DNA from: Thermogutta terrifontis
GTDB taxonomy: Bacteria; Planctomycetota; Planctomycetia; Pirellulales; Thermoguttaceae
Assembly: GCF_002277955.1 (NCBI RefSeq)
Contig: NZ_CP018477.1
Location: 4,299,206-4,363,205 of the forward strand
Reading direction: 5' to 3'
Length of the DNA stretch: 64,000 bases
Positions 1 through 8,284 of this stretch are shown here, in pieces; the stretch's first letter is position 1; every line of letters starts with the position of its first letter. The position numbers and the translations under genes were made by a program. The notes below the pieces were generated by a model. The model was not told the DNA's origin. It saw only the letters and a list, made by a program, of their open reading frames with translations, and did no database searches.

Positions 1-53
1 GTAACGCGGAATAGTGAGCAAGCGTTTCCCGCAGTCGGCAACTCTCTGCCGGC

Positions 54-959
54 ATGCTTTCTCCGAAAACGGGTGAACCGATGGCCGCTGTTGCCCCCCT
101 GACAAAAACATCCCCTGATCCGTCGTTTGCCACACCGAACGTGGTAGGGCGGCTGGAGCATGTGACGTTTTCCTATCGTTCGCCCACGGGTGGTCTGTTG
201 GAGCCGGTTCTTCAAGATATCTCGCTGGAGATCTATCAAGACGACTTTTTGGGAATCATCGGCCCGAACGGTGGGGGAAAAACGACGCTGCTGAAAATTA
301 TTTTGGGGCTTTTGGAACCGCAACAGGGAACGGTGACCGTCTTCGGCAAACCGCCACGCGAGGTCCGACACCTCATCGGCTACGTACCCCAGCACGCCAA
401 AGTGGATACCTCTGTTTCCGCATGCGTACTGGATATTGTGCTCGCCGGTCGGATTTGCCATTCGCGGTGGGGTTTTCTTTATGGTCGGACGGACCGCGAA
501 AAGGCCTTGGCTGCGCTTCGATTAACGGGGACGGCCGATCTGGCCCACCGGCGACTTGCCACGCTTTCGGGAGGGCAGCGCCAGCGCGTTTTAATAGCGC
601 GGGCCCTCGCCGCTGAACCCAAATTGCTGCTTTTGGATGAACCCACGGCAGGAGTTGATCCCTACGTCGAACAGAATTTGACGGACCTGCTCCATGCCCT
701 GAACGAACAGCTCCCCATCGTCATTGTCAGCCATGACATCGGCTTCGTTTCCACGCATCTCAAGCGGGTCGCGTGCCTCAATCGGCGACTCACCGTGCAC
801 TCGGCCGCAGAGGTGACGCGATCGACCATGGCCGCCTTTTACGGAGAGCACGTGCACCTCGTCCACCACGCTCCCTGCTGTCCGTTGAACGATCCTGGAT
901 GCGATCACGGTTGTGTTCCGGTTCCATCCGCAACAGGTCGAAAGATGGAGGAGCCATGA
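54..959 (+). CDS. Metal (zinc/manganese-type) ABC transporter ATP-binding protein
   Basis: ATPase subunit of an ABC importer that drives metal-ion uptake at the cytoplasmic membrane. Of 301 residues, Walker A (GPNGGGKT) is at 70-77, the ABC signature LSGGQ at 171-175, Walker B LLLLDEP at 191-197 and the H-loop His near 227. Family assignment rests on the overall ZnuC/TroB-like sequence and the ABC-3 permease that follows with a 4-base ATGA overlap. The last ~40 residues are rich in His and Cys (HVHLVHHAPCC, then Cys and His pairs), suggesting metal binding. The start is uncertain: ATG at 54 or in-frame ATG at 81, neither with a strong ribosome site. The solute-binding protein is probably just upstream, outside the window. 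The metal is not determined from sequence. Confidence 0.9.
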   Translation: MLSPKTGEPMAAVAPLTKTSPDPSFATPNVVGRLEHVTFSYRSPTGGLLEPVLQDISLEIYQDDFLGIIGPNGGGKTTLLKIILGLLEPQQGTVTVFGKPPREVRHLIGYVPQHAKVDTSVSACVLDIVLAGRICHSRWGFLYGRTDREKALAALRLTGTADLAHRRLATLSGGQRQRVLIARALAAEPKLLLLDEPTAGVDPYVEQNLTDLLHALNEQLPIVIVSHDIGFVSTHLKRVACLNRRLTVHSAAEVTRSTMAAFYGEHVHLVHHAPCCPLNDPGCDHGCVPVPSATGRKMEEP

Positions 960-1801
960 CGGAATTCTTTCACGACCTTTCCGTCAACCCATTTCTGATC
1001 AATGGACTGGTGGCGGGCGTTTTGGCAGGACTGGCCTGCGGTATCATTGGGCCGTATGTGATCACAAAGAGAATCGTTTTTCTCGCCGGGGCTATCGCTC
1101 ACATTGCAGTGGGGGGAGTCGGCATCGCGCTTTTTCTGAAATACAGTGGCGGTTCCTATTTCAGTGGTCTGGAACCGGTTCACGGTGCCACCGCCATTGC
1201 CCTTTTGGCCGCTATCATCATTGGCGTCATTAACGAAAAGCGGGCGGAACATGCAGACACTCTCATTGGCGCGCTCTGGGCGGTAAGTATGGCTCTGGGA
1301 ATCCTGCTCATCAAGTACACGCCCGGATATCAGGGCGAGTTGATGAGCTATTTGTTCGGCAACCTGGCCTATGTGACACGGTCCCAACTCGCCTGGATGG
1401 CGATTCTGGATTTGGTGATCCTCGCGACCGTGCTCCTTTTTCACAAGCAATTCATGGCGGTGTGTCTGGATCAGCAGCTTGCGACCCTGCAACGCGTACC
1501 CGTACTCGCCATCAACTTGCTGCTACTCTGTTTGGTCGCGCTCACCGTCATCTGTTTGACTCAGGTGGTGGGCCTGATACTGGTGATTGCTCTTTTGAGT
1601 CTGCCTGCTGCTACAGTTGCCCGCTTTGTCATCGGCATGCCCGCGCTGCTGGCCGGTGCCACGCTCCTGGGGATACTGATCACCACAGTTCCCCGCATTG
1701 CGGTGTACGGGACAGCGGTCAGCCCCGAATCCGCCATTGTTCTGGCGGCCGGCGGGGTCTACCTGGTGAGCCTTCTCATGACGCGGCGCGTCCCCGAATG
1801 A
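956..1801 (+). CDS. Metal ABC transporter permease (ABC-3/ZnuB family)
   Basis: Membrane permease of the same importer, 281 residues with about eight hydrophobic segments from residue 15 to the C-terminus and the family's small-residue-rich helices (LINGLVAGVLAGLACGIIGP at the N-terminus). I chose ATG 956 because it overlaps the ATPase stop as ATGA and follows GGAGGAG; the longer open frame upstream only overlaps the ATPase gene. Translation is probably coupled. The gene ends convergently 37 bases before the serine hydrolase, with no clear terminator between them. Confidence 0.9.
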   Translation: MTEFFHDLSVNPFLINGLVAGVLAGLACGIIGPYVITKRIVFLAGAIAHIAVGGVGIALFLKYSGGSYFSGLEPVHGATAIALLAAIIIGVINEKRAEHADTLIGALWAVSMALGILLIKYTPGYQGELMSYLFGNLAYVTRSQLAWMAILDLVILATVLLFHKQFMAVCLDQQLATLQRVPVLAINLLLLCLVALTVICLTQVVGLILVIALLSLPAATVARFVIGMPALLAGATLLGILITTVPRIAVYGTAVSPESAIVLAAGGVYLVSLLMTRRVPE

Positions 1802-1837
1802 GCCAAAGTCGCTCACTCCCCTCTCGCGCGGACAACG

Positions 1838-3067
1838 TCATTCTGCCAGGGCTGCCACCGCCAGTTCCTGGAATGCCTCGCGCACAGGTGAGGCATCGGA
1901 GTTGGGAAAATTGGTCCTCTGAACGAGCAGGATAAAGATCATTTTGCGCTGCGGGTCGATCCAGCCCTGTGTTCCAAAGGCCCCGCCGTGGCCGAATGTC
2001 CCCGGCGAAAGCATCCTTGTTACTCCCTGCGGTTCGCGAACGACGCACCACCCGAGCCCCCATCCGTTGCCGGGAGTAAACCCGGTGACAAGATCCCCGG
2101 TGTGCACGCGTGTCATGACGGCCACCGCCTCGGAAGAGAGGATGCGTGTGCCCTCCAGTTCACCGCCGTTGAGCACCATCTGGTAAAACCGGGCAAGATC
2201 GGCGGCCGTGGAATAGAGTCCCCCGGAAGGATTGGGGGCCCGCATACCGGCATCCTCAATCAGCCAGATGGCCCCGCCGCCCGGCACAAGATTCCCCTCG
2301 GGAGTTCTCTGGTAGGCGCGGGCCAACCGTGATCGCTGCTCTGCCGTGGGCACAAAGGTGGTATCCTTCATTCGCAAAGGCTGAAATATCTCACGACGGA
2401 GAAATTCCTCGTAGGACTGACCCGTCACGACCTCGATAATGCGTCCGCAGACCGTCAGTCCGGGAGAATAGGCCCACCGTTCGCCCGGCTCGAAAGTTAA
2501 ACCATCTCGCGCCAGCTTGGCCACTGTTTCTGCCAAAGTGGCCTCCGTCCGCTGTGACCCCGTCAGGCCTGACGTGTGAGTCAAAAGATGTCGTACGAGA
2601 AGTGGTTTCTCCGGTGGTCTGCCATTGACTTTGACGTCTGCGAATTCGGGCAGGTACTTGGCCACGGGATCATCCAAACCCACTTTTCCACGATCCACGA
2701 GGATCATGAGTCCTGTCGCCGTGATGGGCTTGGTCATTGAGGCGATTTGGAAGAGAGAGTCTTTTTGCATGGGAGTTTTGGCATCGAGATCCGCCCACCC
2801 TACCGCTTCCCAGTGAACAATCTTTCCCCCTCTCGCCAGGAGCGTCACAGCCCCCGCAATTTCTTTGTCGGCCACAAACTGTTCCATCCGGGACCGGATT
2901 TTCGAAAGAACGTCACCTCTCAGACCAACATCTTCCGGCTTTGCCTGCGGAAGCGGCCAGTGCGTGCTGGTTTCCTCGGCAACGGCGGCCGAAAGCACCA
3001 GCGACAGGAAGCAAGTGACCACCAACGTCATCCAGCGACAGCGGCATCCAGTAAGGGCAGCTTTCAT
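1838..3067 (-). CDS. Exported serine hydrolase, class C beta-lactamase/esterase family
   Basis: Secreted member of the beta-lactamase-like serine hydrolases (AmpC/EstB/penicillin-binding-protein-like). Start ATG 3067 follows TAGGAGGAG and begins a 409-residue protein with a signal peptide (about residues 1-31, ending SAAVAEE). The nucleophile motif SxxK is S110-M-T-K113. The Tyr motif reads Y200-S-P rather than YxN, and HGG at 360-362 replaces KTG, the pattern of esterase-type members such as EstB rather than true beta-lactamases. Substrate unknown; periplasmic or cell-envelope location expected. Convergent with the metal transporter and downstream of the rplI terminator, so it is its own unit. 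Confidence 0.88.
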   Translation of the reverse strand: MKAALTGCRCRWMTLVVTCFLSLVLSAAVAEETSTHWPLPQAKPEDVGLRGDVLSKIRSRMEQFVADKEIAGAVTLLARGGKIVHWEAVGWADLDAKTPMQKDSLFQIASMTKPITATGLMILVDRGKVGLDDPVAKYLPEFADVKVNGRPPEKPLLVRHLLTHTSGLTGSQRTEATLAETVAKLARDGLTFEPGERWAYSPGLTVCGRIIEVVTGQSYEEFLRREIFQPLRMKDTTFVPTAEQRSRLARAYQRTPEGNLVPGGGAIWLIEDAGMRAPNPSGGLYSTAADLARFYQMVLNGGELEGTRILSSEAVAVMTRVHTGDLVTGFTPGNGWGLGWCVVREPQGVTRMLSPGTFGHGGAFGTQGWIDPQRKMIFILLVQRTNFPNSDASPVREAFQELAVAALAE

Positions 3068-3235
3068 CGCGACTTCTCCTCCTAAGGTGTCCAGTTCAGC
3101 GCCCGTTAGCCAACACGAAAAGCGGCTTCCAAGAATAGCTCCATTGTGGCCGTCGCGACAAGCGGTGTCAAAACCCCACCAACCTACCGTTACGCCGGGG
3201 CGGCCAGACAGAAAGAGCGCGTACCGAGAAGAGCG

Positions 3236-3260
3236 CAAAAAAAATCCCCTAGCAGGGGAT
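3236..3260 (-). terminator. Rho-independent terminator after rplI
   Basis: On the minus strand a stem ATCCCCT/AGGGGAT with a 3-base loop is followed by a run of eight T. It lies 35 bases past the rplI stop and ends the ribosomal-protein operon. Confidence 0.85.
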
Positions 3261-3294
3261 CAAAACTCTAACTCCGCGAGGTCGCGCAAATCGT

Positions 3295-3843
3295 TTACTT
3301 TTTGCCACCCGGCTGCGTATCACCCACCGTGGGAACCACCCACACTTTGAGATCCGCCTCGATATCATGTCCGAGGTGGATCCGCACCGTGTACAAGCCG
3401 AGTTCCTTGAGAGGCCCCTGCAAACGAACCTGATCCGGCGATACGTTGACGTTCTGGGCCTTTAACGCCTTGGAAATCTCGTTGGGACCGACCGACCCGT
3501 AAAGATGCCCTTCCTCGTTGGCGTTGGCTTCGATCGAAATGCTCATCTGAGAGATATTTTCCGCCAGTTGCCGGAGGCTCGAGATCCGAGCCCGTTCGAT
3601 CTCCAGCAATCGGGCCTTGTGTTTTTCCACCATCCGTTTGTGGTGGTCCGTCGCGATGGTGGCGAGTCCCTGAGGAATGAGATAATTGACGGCATAGCCG
3701 CGTTTGACTTCCACAACGTCCCCCGCCTTGCCGAGGTGCTCCACATTTTGCACGAGTAAAAGCTGAACACCTCCGTGAGGACCTCGCGGTAATCCACGAA
3801 CCCCATGCTGCCGGGATTTCTTCTTACCTTTCAGCTGGTTCAT
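3295..3843 (-). CDS. rplI: 50S ribosomal protein L9
   Basis: Ribosomal protein L9, which binds 23S rRNA at the base of the L1 stalk. The signature N-domain is clear (LLVQNVEHLGKAGDVVEV, then GYAVNYLIPQGLA). At 182 residues it is longer than the usual ~148, because about 26 basic residues (MNQLKGKKKSRQHG...) precede the normal start; no internal ATG/GTG start fits better, and GAGG lies upstream of ATG 3843. It is the last gene of the pth-rpsF-ssb-rplI block. The usual rpsR gene is missing from this position. Confidence 0.95.
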   Translation of the reverse strand: MNQLKGKKKSRQHGVRGLPRGPHGGVQLLLVQNVEHLGKAGDVVEVKRGYAVNYLIPQGLATIATDHHKRMVEKHKARLLEIERARISSLRQLAENISQMSISIEANANEEGHLYGSVGPNEISKALKAQNVNVSPDQVRLQGPLKELGLYTVRIHLGHDIEADLKVWVVPTVGDTQPGGKK

Positions 3844-4005
3844 AAGCCAACCTCAAACCAAGTGTTTTTCCGCGTCCTGTAAAAGGACTGGTCTGTTGTT
3901 CTGTTTCTTCGCTTCTCGAACCAACCACTCCGACGCTCGCCACACGGATGCCGCGGTTGCGTGCTTCACGGAAAGGCCATCAAGCCGCCCAATACCAGCT
4001 CGGCA

Positions 4006-4455
4006 TCAGAAAGGCACATCGTCCTCTGGCGGGAAATCCTCGACCGGGGCAACGTCCGGTGTTGGAGTTCCACTTCCCGCCCCCGCAGCCGAGGCCCTCC
4101 CTCCGGCGTTGATGTTGTTTCCTGCCCCGCGGCCACCCAGCATTTGCATCCGCTCCGCCACGACACGCAACTTGGAACGTTTTTCCCCTTCCTTTTCCCA
4201 CGTGTCGAGGCGTAAACGTCCCTCGATCAACACCGGTGAGCCTTTCGTGAGATACTCCCCCGCGACTTCTGCGGTCCGGCCCCAAAGTGTCACGTCGACG
4301 TAAACGACCTCCTCGACCCACTCCCCCGTCGAACTCTTCCGACGTTCGTTGACGGCGATTCCGATATCACACACCGCCGTTCCACTGGGGGTGTAACGAA
4401 CCTCGGGATCCCTCGTCAAATTTCCCACCAAAATGACCCGATTGAAACTCGCCAT
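4006..4455 (-). CDS. ssb: Single-stranded DNA-binding protein
   Basis: Ssb, 149 residues. An OB-fold begins [21 protein letters not shown] and runs to about residue 110, followed by a Gly/Ala-rich linker and the acidic tail ending DDVPF, the protein-interaction tip. ATG 4455 is chosen because GGGAGG lies at good spacing and the family begins with this sequence; 18 more residues could be read upstream. It sits between rpsF and rplI, as in most bacteria, and binds ssDNA in replication and repair. Confidence 0.95.
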   Translation of the reverse strand: MASFNRVILVGNLTRDPEVRYTPSGTAVCDIGIAVNERRKSSTGEWVEEVVYVDVTLWGRTAEVAGEYLTKGSPVLIEGRLRLDTWEKEGEKRSKLRVVAERMQMLGGRGAGNNINAGGRASAAGAGSGTPTPDVAPVEDFPPEDDVPF

Positions 4456-4550
4456 ACTTTCCACCTCCCACCCGCGAGGTCCCCCGAGCCGCGGATTATT
4501 TGCCAGCACGTGCTAGAAGCTGCACGCTGGAGGGAGGAAGCTCGCCGCTT

Positions 4551-4988
4551 TCATTCGTCCACGACGTCGGCGTCTTCCATTTCCTCCACGTCCGCCTCGT
4601 CGTCGATCTCTTCATCCACCCCCAGATCCGCCTCGGACACGGTGCGAACGGCCACCTGCCCGCCTCGCGCGTGCTCGACGAGGACGTCGATAATCCGCGG
4701 ATCAATTTTGATGTGCATAAACCGCAGGATATCCGGCGCAAGTTGCAGGCGGCGGCGGATCTCCTCCATTTTTGTGCTTTCACACTTGAAGTAAATCAGC
4801 CAATATGTGCCCCGCCGCTGCTTTTTGATCGGGTACGCCAGTCGGCGTTCCTCCCAAATACGGCTCACCAGAATTTCCGCGCCGTATTCCGTCAAAACGT
4901 CGGTAATCTGCCGGACCACACCGTCGGGGTCACGAGCAAACTTGTTGGAATCCAGAATGTAAAGACCTTCGTAAAAATTCTGCGCCAA
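4551..4988 (-). CDS. rpsF: 30S ribosomal protein S6
   Basis: S6, 145 residues. The ferredoxin-like fold begins FYEGLYILDSNKF and contains RLAYPIKKQRRGTYWLIYF and the RFMHIKIDP strand. A long acidic tail (EADLGVDEEIDDEADVEEMED) follows, as in S6 proteins that carry poly-acidic ends. I read the start as TTG 4988, because AGGAG lies seven bases upstream and this gives the standard N-terminus. An ATG at 5015 is in frame but has no ribosome site. Part of the pth-rpsF-ssb-rplI run. Confidence 0.93.
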   Translation of the reverse strand: MAQNFYEGLYILDSNKFARDPDGVVRQITDVLTEYGAEILVSRIWEERRLAYPIKKQRRGTYWLIYFKCESTKMEEIRRRLQLAPDILRFMHIKIDPRIIDVLVEHARGGQVAVRTVSEADLGVDEEIDDEADVEEMEDADVVDE

Positions 4989-5080
4989 ATGACCACTCCT
5001 TCCACTCAATGGCACCTACTACGGAGCGCTCAATATATTCTTGACCCGCACCACTCCACGGACAGCGTCACTGACCACCG

Positions 5081-5725
5081 TCAGCGATCGCCCGCATTAT
5101 AGCGGTTCATACATGCCTGTATGCCTTGATGCACCCAGAGTTCCACACCGTCGGCCGCCCGACGATACGCCTCCCGCATGACCGCCTCTTCCTCCGGCAT
5201 AAATCGGGAGAGCACAAACCGAACCGCATCCTGACCCGGCGGCGGTGCCCCGATTCCGATTCGCAACCTCGGAACGGCCTCCGTCCCAAGGACCCGAATC
5301 ACATCCGCCAATCCCTTGTGCCCCCCCGCGGAACCTCGCGCCCGAAACCGCAGCCTGCCGAGCGGCAGGTTCATATCATCGCAAATCACCAAAATATCCT
5401 CGGGCGAAAGCTTGTAAAAATCTTTCACCGCCCCGACACTCTGGCCACTGCGATTCATGTACGTCGTCGGGCTGAGCAGGAGGACCCTCGTCCCATCTAT
5501 CGTAACGTCCAACGTCTCGCCCGAAAACCGACGCCTCACTTGCTGCCCCTCTGCGAAACGGCGGGCAAGCTCCCGAAGCACTTCATAACCGACGTTGTGG
5601 CGGGTACCCTCATATTCGCGGCCAGGATTCCCCAAGCCCACAACGACTTTCATGGGTGGCAGTTCCGTCGAGGTTTGTCTCCAGGAGCTCCACCACGAGC
5701 GCAACCATTCCCCAAGTCGGAACAC
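5081..5725 (-). CDS. pth: Peptidyl-tRNA hydrolase
   Basis: Pth releases tRNA from stalled peptidyl-tRNA. The diagnostic N-terminus is KVVVGLGNPGREYEGTRHNVGYE with the catalytic His in TRHN; the CDDMNLPLGRLR and GSAGGHKGL motifs follow. Two starts are possible: GTG 5725, with GGGAG ten bases upstream (214 residues, Trp-rich 24-residue extension), or ATG 5653, the usual family start but without a ribosome site. rplY precedes it by 32 bases, the common rplY-pth pairing. Confidence 0.93.
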   Translation of the reverse strand: MFRLGEWLRSWWSSWRQTSTELPPMKVVVGLGNPGREYEGTRHNVGYEVLRELARRFAEGQQVRRRFSGETLDVTIDGTRVLLLSPTTYMNRSGQSVGAVKDFYKLSPEDILVICDDMNLPLGRLRFRARGSAGGHKGLADVIRVLGTEAVPRLRIGIGAPPPGQDAVRFVLSRFMPEEEAVMREAYRRAADGVELWVHQGIQACMNRYNAGDR

Positions 5726-5757
5726 GCCACCGCAACTCCCGGAGTCCTACGCTTACA

Positions 5758-6396
5758 CTAATCCTTCTCCTCCTCTTCCTCGGCAGCCTTCTTACGCCCG
5801 ATGACCTCCGGCTCAGCGGGACCCGGCGCCGGTGCAGCTTCCTCAACTTCCTCCTCACCCGCCGGAGCATGGCACACGACGACAACCTCGTCGGGATCTG
5901 CAAGGGCCTTTGCCCCCTCCGGCAACGTGACATCTTTAACGGTTATTGAACCACCGAGCTCAAGTTGAGTAATCAGCACCACGAGCTTCTCCGGGATCTT
6001 GTCCACTTCACATTCAATCGCCAGGCTGTGGAGATGCTGGGCCAAACGACCACCTGCCTTCACGCCCGGCGAATCACCGCGCAACTCGATGGGCACCTCG
6101 GTGCGAATCCTCTCATGGGCGCTCACCCGCGTCAAATCCACGTGAAGGATCTCCTTCCCCCACGTATCCCACTGCAATTCCTTGATGTACGCCTGTTCAC
6201 GGACGGCCCCCGTCAACTGAATGAGCCGCGTGCCGTGCCGAACGGCGGCCGCCAGCGCATCCCGTGGGACGCTCAAACACACATTTTCTTGCTTATGTCC
6301 GTAAAGGATGGCGGGCACTTTTCCCGAAGCACGGAGCCGCTTGTTGCTCCTCTTCCCGCCCGGTGATCGCAATTCAACAGGTATCTGCTCGATCAT
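5758..6396 (-). CDS. rplY: 50S ribosomal protein L25/general stress protein Ctc
   Basis: L25 of the long Ctc type (212 residues), which binds 5S rRNA. The N-domain carries the family pattern GKRSNKRLRASGKVPAILYGH. The TL5/Ctc C-domain follows (VPIELRGDSPGVKAGGRL, then ITVKDVTLPEGAKAL), and an acidic low-complexity tail ends the protein. Start ATG 6396 follows GGGGAG. It heads the rplY-pth-rpsF-ssb-rplI run; prs lies 465 bases upstream and may be a separate transcript. Confidence 0.94.
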   Translation of the reverse strand: MIEQIPVELRSPGGKRSNKRLRASGKVPAILYGHKQENVCLSVPRDALAAAVRHGTRLIQLTGAVREQAYIKELQWDTWGKEILHVDLTRVSAHERIRTEVPIELRGDSPGVKAGGRLAQHLHSLAIECEVDKIPEKLVVLITQLELGGSITVKDVTLPEGAKALADPDEVVVVCHAPAGEEEVEEAAPAPGPAEPEVIGRKKAAEEEEEKD

Positions 6397-6861
6397 GGAT
6401 CTCCCCTACCGACGGTTTCTTCTCATTCGCCACACCCCCGCCTGTGATAACACCGAACTCCCTGGCCTTGCCAGGTTTCATGGAAAGTTCTTGCGTGAAA
6501 ACATCCTCAGCGCGGATCACACTCCTTCCCGATTCCGGGAAGCTGCCGCCGACAGATCATCGCCAGGACGGGTTGGGGTCAGCCGGAAAATCTTTATTTT
6601 TGGCGTTTTCTGGAAAATTGCAAGGGCACCCGTCCGACACAACCCCATTTTTCCTCCGCCCAGGGGATGCGGACCTCCGCGTGGACTCGCGTCGGACTGA
6701 GATTCAACCCAGAGGGACCTGAGGGCAGGGGCAATTCATGAATTGCCCCCAACAACAGGTTGCACCCATCCCATCTCAGCGTTTTTGCAAAACTGGGGGT
6801 GAATCAACACCAGGTAGCGCGCCCCACAGGAGTTTAGCCGCATAACTGGTCACCGTGCATC
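6397..6861. other. Intergenic gap between prs and rplY
   Basis: I see no gene in these 465 bases. The gap holds a perfect palindrome at 6728-6749 (listed separately) and a short CCTGGC/GCCAGG hairpin at 6461-6475. Confidence 0.6.
6728..6749. repeat. Dispersed perfect palindrome, copy 1
   Basis: A 22-base perfect palindrome with half-sites GGGGCAATTCA/TGAATTGCCCC. The same core recurs at 26624-26651 and 43797-43824, with a degenerate copy at 26811-26835; all copies are intergenic. Confidence 0.85.
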
Positions 6862-7821
6862 TTAGCGGTACGTGCGGAAAAGTTTGCTGACGGATTCGTG
6901 CCGATGGATGCGTTTGACGGCCTCGCCCAAAAGTTCGGATACCGTGAGCACCCTTACGTTAGGCGGCCGACGGCTCGCATCCAGTGGAATTGTGTCCGTC
7001 ACCACAATCTCTTCTGCCGGTGCCGCGGAAAGCCGTTCCACCGCTGGGCCGCAAAACACAGGATGTGTCGCTGCCAGATAAACCTTCGCCGCCCCGGCCT
7101 CTTTCACCATGTGGGCTGCTCCCGAAATCGACCCCCCGGTACTGATCATGTCGTCGAAAATCAGGGCCACCTTGCCCTTGACCGACTCGCCAATCAAATG
7201 CGCCTGGGAAGTCGTCGTACCACTGCTACGCCGTTTATCTACAATAGCCAGCTTGCCCCCGAAAACCGGGAGGTGAATGAGAGTCCTTTTGATAGCCCCC
7301 TCATCTGGGCTAACGACTACTATGTCCTCCAAAGGGATTCCAAGGCTGAGAAAATAGGAGTCCAGCACAGGAGCCGCATAAAGGTGATCCACGGGAATAT
7401 CAAAAAAGCCCTGAAGCTGCGGGGCGTGGAGATCCATTGTCAGAACCCTGTCCGCCCCTGCCCGCGTTATCAAATTCGCCACTAGTTTGGCTGTAATCGG
7501 TACGCGTCCTTCATCTTTTCTGTCTTGCCTAGCATACCCAAAATATGGAATGACGGCCGTGATTCGCTCCGCACTTGCCCGCTTGAAACTGTCGATCATG
7601 ATAAGCAATTCCATTAAGTTTTCGTTCACTGGCGGGCAGGTCGGCTGGACGATAAAAATATCGCGACCGCGGACGTCCTCCTCAATCTTGCAGGAAATCT
7701 CGCCATCCGGGAATCGACCGAGCGAGATCCTTCCCAATGGCAAGCCCACATAGTCGGCCACCTTTTGGGCCAGCTCCGGATTGGCCCGACCGCTGAAAAT
7801 CTTCATTTCGTGGATGGACAT
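6862..7821 (-). CDS. prs: Ribose-phosphate pyrophosphokinase
   Basis: Makes PRPP from ribose 5-phosphate and ATP for nucleotide, His and Trp synthesis. Of 319 residues, the N-terminus MKIFSGRANPELAQKVADYV is typical, the metal motif DLHAPQLQGFFDIPVDHLYA is present, and the PRPP loop reads FDDMISTGGSISGAA. ATG 7821 (MSIHEMKIF) is chosen for family length; GAGGG lies about 12 bases upstream. A further 28 residues are open upstream but are not conserved. The prs-rplY-pth order is common in bacteria. Confidence 0.94.
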   Translation of the reverse strand: MSIHEMKIFSGRANPELAQKVADYVGLPLGRISLGRFPDGEISCKIEEDVRGRDIFIVQPTCPPVNENLMELLIMIDSFKRASAERITAVIPYFGYARQDRKDEGRVPITAKLVANLITRAGADRVLTMDLHAPQLQGFFDIPVDHLYAAPVLDSYFLSLGIPLEDIVVVSPDEGAIKRTLIHLPVFGGKLAIVDKRRSSGTTTSQAHLIGESVKGKVALIFDDMISTGGSISGAAHMVKEAGAAKVYLAATHPVFCGPAVERLSAAPAEEIVVTDTIPLDASRRPPNVRVLTVSELLGEAVKRIHRHESVSKLFRTYR

Positions 7822-8010
7822 AGTCGCTGAACCCTCGTTTTTTACCGGCTCACTTTGGTTCCGCGGCAATGCGTCACAAATTTTTCGTTGGCCTGAGGCG
7901 GCCAAAACCGGTCTTCCGAAGAATCCATCTTCGCGAAACTCTGGCTCACGTTCCAGCGGGACTGGAGGCCATCAAAACCTCCACAAAAAAGCAATCTGAT
8001 TGCGCTATCC

Positions 8011-8038
8011 TTGACAGTCAAAATTTCTGCTTTATCCT
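8011..8038 (+). promoter_or_regulatory. Possible sigma-70-type promoter upstream of the LRR gene
   Basis: TTGACA at 8011-8016 and TATCCT at 8033-8038 are separated by 16 bases. It lies about 245 bases before the LRR gene, so the leader would be long. Pattern match only. Confidence 0.4.
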
Positions 8039-8284
8039 ATGATTTCTGCGGCCGAAAATCTGGACTCTTCGCGGGGCCTGGTTTGTGGAATGCCCGCGCT
8101 GAGCCCGAGCACTGCATATTGGCAAGGTAAGTTCCAAATACGTCGGGGTGATGTACTTTCCGGGAAGAATTGGTCAGCAAATGGGCGTGAGCCCAGGGCC
8201 GTTCACTGAGCAGCAAGCGATTTCTCCAAAAGGCCGGGCTTGCGAAGTGTCTGGTCTTGGCTGTTAGAGTAGAGCGTTTACCAT

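Noticed and set aside
1-102. Open plus-strand frame from the left edge to a TGA at 100-102
   Set aside because: It overlaps the ATPase start and its 33 residues show no recognisable substrate-binding-protein end; too short to call.
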